Position numbers and translations under genes: made by a program. Shown in pieces: positions 27,888 to 38,000 of a stretch of 64,000 bases of DNA. The DNA is taken from contig JADJDT010000020.1 of the NCBI GenBank assembly GCA_016702545.1, positions 56,840-120,839 on the forward strand, written 5' to 3'. The first letter of the stretch is position 1, and every line of letters starts with the position of its first letter. Origin of the DNA: Pseudomonadota bacterium. Its GTDB lineage: Bacteria > Myxococcota_A > Polyangia > GCA-2747355. The notes below the pieces were generated by a model that searched no databases, was not told where the DNA came from, and saw only the letters and a program-made list of their open reading frames with translations.

Positions 27888-28889
27888 ATGCGCGCTTGCG
27901 TGATCACGCAGTTCAATCGCCCCTGGGAGCTGCAGCAGCTCCCCGAGCCCCGACCCGCGGCCGGTCAAGTCGTCGTTCGCATTCACGCCAGCGGCCTCTG
28001 CGGTACGGACGTGCATGTGCACCACGGCAAGTTCCCGGTGCGGGTGCCGCTGGTCGCCGGTCACGAGCCGGTCGGCGAGGTGGTTGAGCTCGGCGCGGGC
28101 GTGACCACGCTGCAGCGCGGCGACCGCGTGGGCGTGTGCTGGACGCAGAAGGGCTGCGGGCGCTGTCGGTCCTGCCAGGAGGGACGCAGCACCTACTGCC
28201 AAGAGCAGCAGTCCTGGATGAACCTGGGCGGTGGCAATGCGGAGCTGATGCTGGCCTGGGCGGAGGGCTGCACGCTGCTGCCCGATGGCCTGAGCTATGA
28301 GGAGGCGGCGCCGATCTTCTGCGCGGGCTACACGGTCTTCAGCGGGCTGCGTAACGCGGACCCGCGGCCGGGCGATCGCGTGGCGGTGCTGGGCATCGGT
28401 GGGCTCGGGCACCTCGCCGTGCAGTACGCCGCGGCGCTGGGGCTCGAGGTGATCGCGGTCACTTCGACCGACGGCAAGCGCGTCGAGGCGCGGCAGCTCG
28501 GGGCCAGCGAGACGCTGGTCGTGCGCCAACACGTGGGCGAGGAGCTGATGGCCCTCGGCGGGGTCGACGTGATCCTTTCGACCACCAACTCGGCGGCGCA
28601 GGTCGGTCAGGCGCTGATCGGGCTGCGGCCCGAGGGCCGTCTGGTCAACATGGGTCTGGTCGACGGGCCGATCCCCGTCGATCCCTTCGCCCTGCTGATG
28701 GGGCAGCGCCGGTTGATCGGCTCGCTGCAGGACGAGCGCCGCGATCTGGTCGAGGCCCTGGCGTTGGTGGCCGCAGGCAAGGTCAAGCCGCGGCTCGAGC
28801 TCTACCCCCTCGATCAAGCGAACGCCGCGCGCGACCGGCTCGAGACCGGCAAGGTGCGCTACCGCGCAGTCTTGCAGCACGCCCGCTAG
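27888..28889 (+). CDS. Zinc-dependent alcohol dehydrogenase
   Basis: 333 residues, medium-chain dehydrogenase family. The catalytic zinc region is GLCGTDVHVHHGKFP with AGHEPVGEV. The structural zinc cluster CGRCRSCQEGRSTYC is complete with four Cys. The nucleotide fold has VLGIGGLGHLAVQYA. It resembles the bacterial adhA/ADH3-like, NAD(P)-linked group acting on primary alcohols or aldehydes. ATG 27888 has CCAGGAG as a ribosome site. It stands alone. The noncoding repeat at 28893 begins just after the stop. Confidence 0.9.
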   Translation: MRACVITQFNRPWELQQLPEPRPAAGQVVVRIHASGLCGTDVHVHHGKFPVRVPLVAGHEPVGEVVELGAGVTTLQRGDRVGVCWTQKGCGRCRSCQEGRSTYCQEQQSWMNLGGGNAELMLAWAEGCTLLPDGLSYEEAAPIFCAGYTVFSGLRNADPRPGDRVAVLGIGGLGHLAVQYAAALGLEVIAVTSTDGKRVEARQLGASETLVVRQHVGEELMALGGVDVILSTTNSAAQVGQALIGLRPEGRLVNMGLVDGPIPVDPFALLMGQRRLIGSLQDERRDLVEALALVAAGKVKPRLELYPLDQANAARDRLETGKVRYRAVLQHAR

Positions 28890-28892
28890 CAG

Positions 28893-29070
28893 CCTGTCGG
28901 AGAAGGTCACGAGCCGATCGAGCGCGAGGCGTGGCACCGCCAGCCTGGTGCCAGTCAGGCGCCGCCCACCGGGCCGCAGGCGAGGGGCTCACCCGAGCGG
29001 AACGTGCCGGCCGGTGGGCGAGCACCGTGGCGCAGGCGCCCTTCGCCAGGCTCGGTCCGAAACCCGATAC
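28893..29070. repeat. CCTGTCGG repeat family, copy A
   Basis: Noncoding stretch between two convergent genes. Its sequence aligns along most of its length with the reverse complement of 39126-39337. Both share an opening CCTGTCGG, then GTC-CGAGCCG, ACCGCCAGCC/GCCGCCAGCC, a core with GAGCGGAAC, and a GAGCACCG..GCGCA block. The copies are clearly diverged, so the family is not recent. Confidence 0.6.
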
Positions 29071-29077
29071 CGCAGTG

Positions 29078-30895
29078 CTAGCGAGCGCTGGCGATCAGCT
29101 GCGTGATGGCGTCCCTGATCTGCGCGGCGGTGCCGACCAGCAGATAGACCTCGGAGCGGAGCAGCTCGTACTTCCGGTTCTGCAGGGTGGTCGCCGCGTT
29201 GTTCAGCTTGGACGGGTTGAGCAACCCGCTGAAGAGGTCGGTGAAGCCGACCTTCGACATGTTCCGGGTCAGCTCGACGTTCGAGAGGGTGGCGTTGTTG
29301 TCGAACATGTCATCGCTGGTGCGACGGCTCTCGAGCTGGAGTGCCCGCCCATCGAAGGTCTTCGTCACAATCGGTTCGGCGTTCGCCGTCGTGCCCGGCT
29401 TGTAGAGGGCGATGGCCAGGCCCTGCGTCGGGCTGCTCGAGGTGCTGAGGATCAGCGCCTTCTCGTAGCCGGCCTCGAGCGGGCGGCCGATTTTGTTGAG
29501 GAGATCGGCCTCCGATCGGGCCCCCTGCCTGGCGACGGCGCGGGTGAGGGTGTGGTCGCGCTTGAGGTAGAAGAGGAACCCTGGGTTCCAGACAGCGTTG
29601 TCGAAACGCAGCGTCCAGCGCGAGATCAGGGTTCCCAGATCGTAGGCATCCGTGTTGGCGATCGCGGGCCCGTAGCGATCCGTGACCGACCTAGCCAAGA
29701 GCGTGCGGTCGAGCACCGACGACCCGTCCGCCTTCATCACCCCGCTGATGAACTGCACCAGCGTGTTCGCCTCCTGCTTCGCGCGCACGAAACGATACTC
29801 GTAGTAGTGCTTGAAGCAGGCGATGGTGATCCTCCCACCGTCGCGGCAGTTCTGGTAGCTGCCGTAGAAGTCGAACTCCGAGGTGACCTCGTCGATCTGC
29901 GACCCTGTATCGTTGTAGTTGTCCTGGTCGGTATGGGCCGGGCTGTAGCCGTCCGGGGCGAGGTCGGTCGACTCGACGAAGTCGTAGTTGCCATCGCCGT
30001 TGTAGAGCGCGAGACGACGAGGCGGCAGGACCAGGGATTGGCTGCTGGCCCGGACCCTGACCGAGGTGCCGGCAACGTCGGAGAACCCCGCCTGTGTTGG
30101 GTTGTAGACCGCCTTGTGCAGCCGATCGCGAAGCGCCGATTGCCCGCCCCGGCCGAAGCGACTGGAGGTCGTGCCGACGATATCGCCGACGCCGGGAAGG
30201 ACCAATTGGTTGATGTAACCGCCGCCGAAGCTGCCGATGCCGAGCGTGACGTTGCCGGAACTCAGCGTGTGGGTCGTGGTGTCGGCCTTCCCGGATACGG
30301 CGATGATCGCCAACGTGTTGTTTGCGCTCACGGACGGGAAGACGCAGGAATCGGCGCTCGCTGCGGTGCAGGCGTAGTGCTCCTCGAGCCGCGGCACTCG
30401 GAACGAACCGGAGTCGACGAGCCGCGCGGCGGCACTGCCGTTCGTCGCTTTGACGCCGAGAACGTGCACATAGCGTCCGCCACGCAGCTGCAGCGTCGTT
30501 TCGGCGATCTTGATGCGGTAGCGGTGGTACAGGAGCGCGCTGCTGCAGGCGGTGGCGACTGCCGCTGAGCTGGCCAAGTTGGCGCGTGTGGTGCTGACGA
30601 AGTCGGTGGCCGCGTAGCTGCTTGGGCTGGTCGAGGCGTAGAACTGGACGTTGATCGAACGGCTCTGCGACCGCTCACAGGCCCAGCCGCTGATGTACCA
30701 GGCGCCGTCGATCTTCGTGACAGCATCGACGTGGCCTTTGATCGCGCTCGTGCTGAGCGCCTGAGCGGTCGAGCCGATCGCTGCGCCGAGCGTGTCGACG
30801 CCCTCGACCGCAGGATCCACCCCCTCTTCCACGGGGAGACCACAGGCTGCGAGCAGCAGGCAGTACGCTAGTGACAGGCGGTAGGGGGGCTTCAT
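29078..30895 (-). CDS. Large lipoprotein of unknown function
   Basis: 605 residues from ATG 30895 (GAGGAG ribosome site eight bases upstream). The signal MKPPYRLSLAYCLLLAAC carries a lipobox. A linker to about residue 45 is followed by a beta-rich domain (GAWYISGWACERSQSRSINVQFY, then YRIKIAETTLQLRGGRY), similar in style to domains that bind a periplasmic ligand. From 150 on lies a long, partly helical region with two Cys pairs (YACTAASADSC, NCRDGGRITIACF). No catalytic motif is recognised. The frame is open much further upstream, but that part is the repeat region beside the RAYT gene. Confidence 0.65.
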   Translation of the reverse strand: MKPPYRLSLAYCLLLAACGLPVEEGVDPAVEGVDTLGAAIGSTAQALSTSAIKGHVDAVTKIDGAWYISGWACERSQSRSINVQFYASTSPSSYAATDFVSTTRANLASSAAVATACSSALLYHRYRIKIAETTLQLRGGRYVHVLGVKATNGSAAARLVDSGSFRVPRLEEHYACTAASADSCVFPSVSANNTLAIIAVSGKADTTTHTLSSGNVTLGIGSFGGGYINQLVLPGVGDIVGTTSSRFGRGGQSALRDRLHKAVYNPTQAGFSDVAGTSVRVRASSQSLVLPPRRLALYNGDGNYDFVESTDLAPDGYSPAHTDQDNYNDTGSQIDEVTSEFDFYGSYQNCRDGGRITIACFKHYYEYRFVRAKQEANTLVQFISGVMKADGSSVLDRTLLARSVTDRYGPAIANTDAYDLGTLISRWTLRFDNAVWNPGFLFYLKRDHTLTRAVARQGARSEADLLNKIGRPLEAGYEKALILSTSSSPTQGLAIALYKPGTTANAEPIVTKTFDGRALQLESRRTSDDMFDNNATLSNVELTRNMSKVGFTDLFSGLLNPSKLNNAATTLQNRKYELLRSEVYLLVGTAAQIRDAITQLIASAR

Positions 30896-31093
30896 CGGGG
30901 ACTCCTCTTCGTTGCGCCGCGAGGCTCGAAGGTGCGAGCCTGCGCGGCGCATCCGCGCCTTGCAACGCGCATGCCCAATCGCCTCGATCGCGGCGCCGCG
31001 CTGCGCCCCCATGGGCAAGAGGCTTTTCGTTGCTCGCGAGTGCCGGGGGGCTGGGGCCCGGGGGCCGCGGCCCCGGTGCGGTCCGTCACCAGG

Positions 31094-31323
31094 GCGCACC
31101 CGCCCGACCACGGCACCCGACCAACCACGGCACCCGACCAACCACGGTGCCTGACCGACCGGACCGACTGGACGGGAGTGCGGTGCCGGGAGTGCGGTGC
31201 CGGGAGTGCGGTGCCTGCGGTGCCGGGAGTGCGGTGCCAACCACCCGGGACGCAACACCGGACGGGGCGCTGCCGGAGTGCGGTGCCAACCACCCGGGAC
31301 GCAACACCGGACGGGGCGCTGCC
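31094..31323. repeat. Repeat array upstream of the RAYT gene
   Basis: Several short units follow each other: about three copies of CCGACCAACCACGGCA near 31110-31150, four of GGGAGTGCGGTGCC at 31174-31236, and an exact tandem pair of a 49-base unit at 31226-31274 and 31275-31323. The 49-base unit contains GGTGCCAACCAC. The same motif is found inverted on the other side of the gene, at 32481-32492. Confidence 0.85.
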
Positions 31324-31337
31324 GACAACGGCGAGGC

Positions 31338-32258
31338 ATGGGGCGACCTCTCCGCAGGCAGCTGGCCGAGACAGTGTATCTGGTGACCAACCGGACGCTC
31401 GAGGAGCGCTTCTGGCTGAAGCCCACGGCCGAGACGCCGCAGGTGCTGGGCACCTGGCTCGCCTACGCGGCCCAGCGCTACGGCGTGGAGCTTTACGCCT
31501 TCGTGGTGATGAGCAACCACGTGCACGTGCTGCTGCGTGCGCCCCAGGGCAACCTGGCCGACTTCATGGGCTACTGGCAGGCCAACGCGGCCAAGGGGAT
31601 CAACCGCCTGCATGGCCGTCGCGGTCCGCTCTGGCAGCGGCGCTACAGCGCGGAGCCCGTGCTGGACACTGAGGCCCTGCTCGACCGGGCGGCCTATGTG
31701 ATGGCCAACCCCGTTCTCGCGCACCTGGTGGCGCGCCCCGAGCAGTGGCCGGGGCTGAGCAGTCTCGGTCAGCTGCTGGGGCAGCCAGCCCCTGAGTTTC
31801 AGCACTTCCGCGCCAGCGCCTGGCACGCCGCAGGTTGTCCCGCCGACCGCGGGCCCTTCCAGCAGCGGGTGCAGCTGCAGCTTGCGCGCCTCCCGGGCCT
31901 GGAGCACCTCCCTGCGGCGCACTACCAGGAGCGGCTGCGCACCGCCGTCGAGCTGCATGTCGAGGCGGCCCGTTGTGCGCGGCAGCAGGAGGGGCGCACG
32001 GTCATGCGCCGCGCCGCCCTGGAGGCCATCCGACCGTCCCAGCGCCCGGTTCGCCCCAAGCGCAGCCCGCGGCCCTTGTGTCACACCACGAGCCCGACGC
32101 TCTGGGCCGAGTACCGCACCCAGTGGCGCGCCTTCGTCGAGGCCTACCGGCACGCCGCACCGCGCTACTGCGACGGTGACGTCACCGCGACCTTCCCGCC
32201 CGGCAGCTTCCCGCCGTCGCGCTATCCCCGCGCCCGCTGCTTCGTCTCGACCTCCTGA
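31338..32258 (+). CDS. REP-associated tyrosine transposase (Y1/RAYT)
   Basis: 306 residues, IS200-like Y1 transposase fold. The HUH metal motif is H61-V-H63 in VVMSNHVHVLLRAP, and a catalytic Tyr is in AAYVMANPV near 120. The family opening (MGRPLRRQLAETVYLVTNRTL) is present. RAYTs are single-copy domesticated relatives of IS200 transposases that act on REP palindromes. Here the gene is flanked on both sides by arrays of short repeats that share motifs in inverted orientation, as expected. The C-terminal third (about 200-306) is Arg-rich and less conserved in character. Confidence 0.85.
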   Translation: MGRPLRRQLAETVYLVTNRTLEERFWLKPTAETPQVLGTWLAYAAQRYGVELYAFVVMSNHVHVLLRAPQGNLADFMGYWQANAAKGINRLHGRRGPLWQRRYSAEPVLDTEALLDRAAYVMANPVLAHLVARPEQWPGLSSLGQLLGQPAPEFQHFRASAWHAAGCPADRGPFQQRVQLQLARLPGLEHLPAAHYQERLRTAVELHVEAARCARQQEGRTVMRRAALEAIRPSQRPVRPKRSPRPLCHTTSPTLWAEYRTQWRAFVEAYRHAAPRYCDGDVTATFPPGSFPPSRYPRARCFVSTS

Positions 32259-32894
<636 letters not shown>

Positions 32895-33866
32895 ATGAGC
32901 CTGCAGGTCTGCTTTCACGGCAATTGCTTCGATGGGGTGGTCTCGGCGGCGGTCTTCTGGCGCTTCTATCGCCAGCGGGTCGATGCGCGGGCTGCGGTGA
33001 CCTTTCGCGGGATGAGCCACGGGCAGGGCGATCCCTACGGTGTTGATCACGATGCGCTCTTCGCCGCCGAGGACAACGCCGTGGTCGATTTTCGCTACTC
33101 GCCTTCGCCGCGCCTCGGCTGGTGGTGCGACCACCATCACAGCGCCTTTCTACAGCCCGAGCATCGGGCGCACTTCGCCGCCGATCGCTCGGGGCGCAAG
33201 TGCTTCGACCCGCAGGCGCCCTCCTGTGCCGGTCTGCTCGGCCGCTGGTTGGCGCGGGAGCACGGCTTCGAGCTCGCGCCCGTGGTCGAGCACCTGCGCT
33301 GGGCCGATGTGATCGACAGCGCGCGCTTCGAGAGCCCGGCGCAGGCCGTCCGGCTCGAGTCACTGGCGCTGGAGCTGATGGCGCTGCTCGAGCAGGCCCC
33401 GCCGCCGGCGCTGGTCGAGGAGTTGATCCAGGCGCTGGCTGCGGGCACGCTGGCGCAGGCACGGGCGCTGCCGGCGATCGCGCAGGCGGTGGCGCCCGTG
33501 CTCGAGCAGCAGCGCGCGCTGCTCGAGCTGATGCGCCGGCGCCTCGAGCTGCAGGGCGGGGTGGCGACCTTCGATCTCAGCGCCGACGGCGTGGAGGGCG
33601 TCAACAAGTTCGTGCCCTACTACCTGCACGAGGGCGTGCGCTACACGGTGGGCCTGACCTGCTCGTCGCGGCGCGCCAAGGTCTCGGTCGGCAGCAATCC
33701 CTGGCAGCGTCCCGAGCCGTTGACCAACCTCGCCGAACTCTGCGCGCCCTGGGGCGGCGGTGGTCACGCGGTGGTGGCGGGCATCTCGCTGCCACCCGAG
33801 CAGCTCGATCGCGCCCGTGAGGCGGCCGCCGCGATCGCCGCGCAGCTCCGCGCCACGGCGCCGTGA
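32895..33866 (+). CDS. DHH-family phosphoesterase
   Basis: 323 residues. The N-terminal DHH domain has CFHGNCFDGVVSA (D13), a second Asp in AVVDFRY, and the DHH motif CDHHHSAF near residue 79. The DHHA1-like C-terminus has the substrate motif WGGGGHAVVAG. Enzymes of this type cleave nanoRNA, pAp or cyclic dinucleotides. Which one applies here cannot be told from motifs, though the overall layout is closest to NrnA-like proteins. The start ATG 32895 is preceded by a GGAGTGA site. Confidence 0.83.
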   Translation: MSLQVCFHGNCFDGVVSAAVFWRFYRQRVDARAAVTFRGMSHGQGDPYGVDHDALFAAEDNAVVDFRYSPSPRLGWWCDHHHSAFLQPEHRAHFAADRSGRKCFDPQAPSCAGLLGRWLAREHGFELAPVVEHLRWADVIDSARFESPAQAVRLESLALELMALLEQAPPPALVEELIQALAAGTLAQARALPAIAQAVAPVLEQQRALLELMRRRLELQGGVATFDLSADGVEGVNKFVPYYLHEGVRYTVGLTCSSRRAKVSVGSNPWQRPEPLTNLAELCAPWGGGGHAVVAGISLPPEQLDRAREAAAAIAAQLRATAP

Positions 33867-33917
33867 CGGAGGGCGCGAGGGCGCGATCCGAGGTGGCATT
33901 CGTCGCGCAGCTGTGAT

Positions 33918-34994
33918 GTGATCGCGGGCCTGATCCCGACGATGTCAGCACTAGGGCCTCGAGCTGCGCGGGCGCGCGGCCGGTCGGCGGCGCTGGCGGC
34001 GCTGGCGGCGCTGGCGCTCGTGCTCGTCTGCGCCCCGCGACCAGCCGCGGCGCAGCTCACCGAGCTGCAGCTCGCGCGGCGCCAGGGCGCCGGCTGGTGG
34101 GCGCGCTTCAAGGGCTCTGCCGCGCAGCTCTCGACCTACCTCGGCAGCGGCACGCTGCTCACCGGTGAGCACGGCGACAACCCCTACGTCGGTCAGGACC
34201 TGCTGCTGCTGCCCCGGCTGAACCTGACGGGCGCACAGAGCGTGCGCCTGCTCTGGGGCGCCGGCTGCGAGTACACGCCCGCCGACAACGGGGCCTCGGG
34301 GCGGCGCTGCTCGCCCAGCGATCTGCGCCTCTCGTACCACCACATCGGGCTGTGGCGCGATCCATGGATCGGCGGCAGGCTGACCGGAAGTGCCCAGCTC
34401 TGGTTGCCGGTGTCCTACGAGAGCCGCGCCAACCACACCCTTTTTAACCTGCGCGGCGCGGCGGGTTACCTGGTGCGGGTCGCGCGCGAGCGGCTCGAGC
34501 TGCGCTACGACCTGGCCGTGCAGAAGTACCTACCCACGCGGCGCGCGCGCGGCTACGGCGGCGCGCGCAGCGACGGTGACGGCGTCGCGCTCTGCCTCGC
34601 GCGCGCGGGGCGAGGCGACGCAGCGGCCTGCGGCTCGGGCGGGCCGCTGAACGACAACGTGCTGGTGATCAACAGCCTGCATGTGGCCTGGTTCTTCCGC
34701 GACCGGCTGTGGCTGTCGGCCGATGTGCTGCTCTATAACTACTTCCGCTTCGCCGTGACGGACGATCCGCTGACGCCTCCCGGGCTGCCGCGGGGCGGCC
34801 GTGCGGACCAGAGCTGGGGCACGCTCGAGCTGGCCTATCAGCTCCAGCCGCACCTCGTGCTCGCGCTCGGCAGCTCGAGCCGCCAGCCGGCGCTCCACGC
34901 CGACGGACGCTGGCCGCGCTTTCCCTTCTGGGACTTCGTCTCGCCCGCCAACAACTTCAGCCAGCTCTACGTGGCCGCCACCGCGATCTACTAG
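33918..34994 (+). CDS. Outer-membrane barrel-like protein
   Basis: 358 residues from GTG 33918, or about 350 from the in-frame ATG 33942. A signal peptide (ALAALAALALVLVCAPRPAAAQ) is followed by alternating amphipathic strands and a final aromatic residue (YVAATAIY), as expected for an outer-membrane beta-barrel. One Cys pair (GCEY ... RRCSP) lies near 120-135. It is 11 bases upstream of the metalloprotease gene, almost certainly in one operon. A role as a transporter or anchor for it is an inference from position only. Confidence 0.65.
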   Translation: MIAGLIPTMSALGPRAARARGRSAALAALAALALVLVCAPRPAAAQLTELQLARRQGAGWWARFKGSAAQLSTYLGSGTLLTGEHGDNPYVGQDLLLLPRLNLTGAQSVRLLWGAGCEYTPADNGASGRRCSPSDLRLSYHHIGLWRDPWIGGRLTGSAQLWLPVSYESRANHTLFNLRGAAGYLVRVARERLELRYDLAVQKYLPTRRARGYGGARSDGDGVALCLARAGRGDAAACGSGGPLNDNVLVINSLHVAWFFRDRLWLSADVLLYNYFRFAVTDDPLTPPGLPRGGRADQSWGTLELAYQLQPHLVLALGSSSRQPALHADGRWPRFPFWDFVSPANNFSQLYVAATAIY

Positions 34995-35005
34995 GAAGCA
35001 AGCCC

Positions 35006-38000
35006 ATGCACCCGATCCCCATGACGCCAGCCTCCGCCCCCGCTCCCGGTTGCCGCGCACGCACTGCCCGTCCCCGCCGGCGGCTGCTCGCCCTGGCCGG
35101 TTCCTTGGCGCTCGCGGTGCTCGCGGCCTGCGCTGGTGAGGGCGACCTCGATCGCACGCAGGCCAACCGCCTGCCGAAGTCGCTCTTCTCCGGCACCTGG
35201 TACCTGCGTAGCACGGTGATCGGGGTGCCCGGCACCGCGACGGCCTCGTGGATCGGCCAGACCGGCGCGCTGGAGAAGGTGCGCTGGGACATCCAGGAGA
35301 AGTGGCTGATCGCCTATCGCGCCTACGAGGAGGTGCCGGGCACCGACAGCGCCCAGCGCGGCAAGGTGGCCGCCAGCGAATACCGCGAGAACCCGGTGGC
35401 GGCCTTCCCGATCGAGTCGCACTTCGATCTGCGCCGCAACTACAACCCGACCACCGGCGAGCAGCTCAACGTGATCGAGGAGAACACCAGCGACCGCCCC
35501 TGGCACGAGCGCGAGTGGCTGCGCGTCGACTGGGCCACCAGCCAGGTCGACGGGCGGGCCTTCAGCGGCGCGGCGGGCCGCGTGCCCTATCAGGCGCGCT
35601 TCTTCGTGCAGGCGCACGAGCAAAGCGCCGACGCGCCGCGCTTCATCGATCGCGAGGGCCGCGCCGTCGACTTCGACGCGCTGGCCACGGTGCGGCAGCG
35701 CCCCGCGGCGACTTGGGGCGAGCGCATCGGTTACTTCGACATGGTCGGCAAGTTCCTGCTCGAGCCCGAGGAGGTCAAGCTGCGTTTCGGCGGAAGTGAG
35801 GTTGGGTTGCCGCTCTGCTGGTTCCAGAGCTACCGCGGGCAGAACTTCCAGACCGCGAGCTGCGGGCCGACCGAGGTGCGGGTGCGCACGGCCTTCCTGC
35901 GGGCTGGCGAGCGCAACTTCGAGCCGGTGCCGCTGCCCAACCGCGAGATGGGCAAGTTCGGCTACTTCCGCACCGAGCGCTTCACCTGGGACCGCCGCTA
36001 CGGTCTGCGCGAATCGGGCCGCGTCTACCTCGCCGACGTGCACAACATCTGGAAGGCGGCCTATCGCACCGATGCGCAGGGCAAGCTCGAGCGCGACGCC
36101 GACGGCGCGTACGTGCCCATTCCGCTGGCCGAGCGCGACCCGAAGCCGATCGTCTACCACCTCAACGAGGACTTCCCCTGTGAGCTGATCAGCAGCGCGC
36201 AGCAGACCGCGGCCGGCTGGAACCGCGCCTTCCGTCGCGCGGTGGCCGTGGCCAAGGGCCTGCTGCAGCGCACCAGCGGCGACAGTGAGGCCGAGCTGGC
36301 GGCGATCGGTCGCGACGCCGTGCCCGACATGTTCGTGCTCAACCTCAACGGTTGGGTTCAGCAGCAGGCAGGGGACGACTGGAGCTGCAGCAACCTGCGG
36401 CGCGACCCGGCGCGCGTCGAGGCGCGGCTCGGCGACCTGCGCTACAGCTTCCTCGCCTGGGTGCCCGACCGACAGCTCAGCGGCCCGCTCGGCTACGGCC
36501 CGCACTCCGCCGATCCCGAGACCGGTGAGGTGATCGCCGGGATGGCTCACGTCTACGGCGCCGCCGTCGACGAGTATGCCAGCACCGCGCTCGAGATCAT
36601 CCGCGTGCTCAACAACGACCTGAGCATCGACGACCTGACCACCGGCGCCGACGTCCGCCGCTACCTGGCCACGGTGCAGAAGCCGATCGACCCGGCAAAG
36701 ATCCCGGCCGAGGCGGCCCAGCTCCGCGGCGAGCCGCTGCGCCAGCTGCTGCTGGGTGACGATGTGCTGCAGAAGCTCGCCGCGCTGCGCGAGCGCGGGC
36801 TCGAGCGCGCCAACCCCGGCGCGAGCCAGGCGCGGCGTGAGCTGGTGGCGGGGAGCAGCCTGGCCGCACCCCTGGTCGACGACGAGATCGTGCGCGCGCT
36901 GGCGCCCAGCGTCGCCGCGGCCGGCGGGGGCGCGGGGGCGCGCCTCGATCCCGCCAGCCTGCCAGCGGAGCTGCGCGACGCGCTCTCCCCCTTGCAGTGG
37001 GCCTCGCCCGCGATGCGCCAGCTCGACGAGCTGCGCACCTCCCGCGCGGCGGCGCAAACGCTATGGCTGGCCGAGTTCGCCGCCGACTCGATCCAGGGGC
37101 TCGCGGAGGAGGTCTGGCGGCGCTTCGGCGCGGCGAAGGACTACGACGCGATGTGGCAGCACCTGCGGCAGATGATCTTCCGCGCGGTGATGGAGCACGA
37201 GGTCGGCCACACCGTCGGGCTGCGCCACAACTTCGCCGGCTCCTACGACAGCGTGAACTACTTCAACCAGTACTGGGACCTCCGCGCGCCGGCCGACGCC
37301 CAGGGCAAGGGCGGGCTGATCGAGCGCGATCCTTTGGCCGCGGGTCAATCGCTGACCTTCGCGCAGCTCTACCAGCAAGCCCAGCAAACGCCGGCGCAGA
37401 TCAGCGGCCGGATGCGCGAGTATCAGTACTCGTCGATCATGGACTACCACGCCAAGTTCAACTCCGACGCGCAGGGCATCGGCAAGTACGACGAGGCGGC
37501 GATCCTCTTCGGCTACGGCGGTCACGTCGAGGTCTTCGAGCGCGCCCCGCTGCGCGCCAAGGTGGTGCTGCGCGACCGCTTCGCCGACTGCCTGCCGCGC
37601 TACGAGAGCATCCCCAACCCGGCCTTCGACTACCTGCTGGAGCAGTGGCACTACAGCTCCGTCTGGAACCTGCTCGGTGGCAAGGGCGGCCTGGTCGAGC
37701 GCCGCTTCCGCCGCTGGAGCGAACTCAACGCCGAGCAGCAGCAGGCGACGGAGCAGTGTCGCGCCTTCGTCACAGCGGGCGGCGAGAAGGTCGCCGACTA
37801 CGTCGCGCGCGAGGACACGCAGCGCGACGCCGAGGTGCCCTACATGTTCTGCGGCGACGAGTACGCCGGCGCGACGCAGAGCTGTCAGCGCTGGGACGAG
37901 GGCGCCGATCCGCGCGAGCAGGTGCAGAACGTCATCGACAGCTATCGCAGCTATTACTTCTTCAACAACTTCAAACGCGACCGCTTCGCCTTCGACGCCT

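Noticed and set aside
31226..31323. Possible CRISPR repeats
   Set aside because: The two 49-base units are directly adjacent, without spacers, and no cas gene is near.
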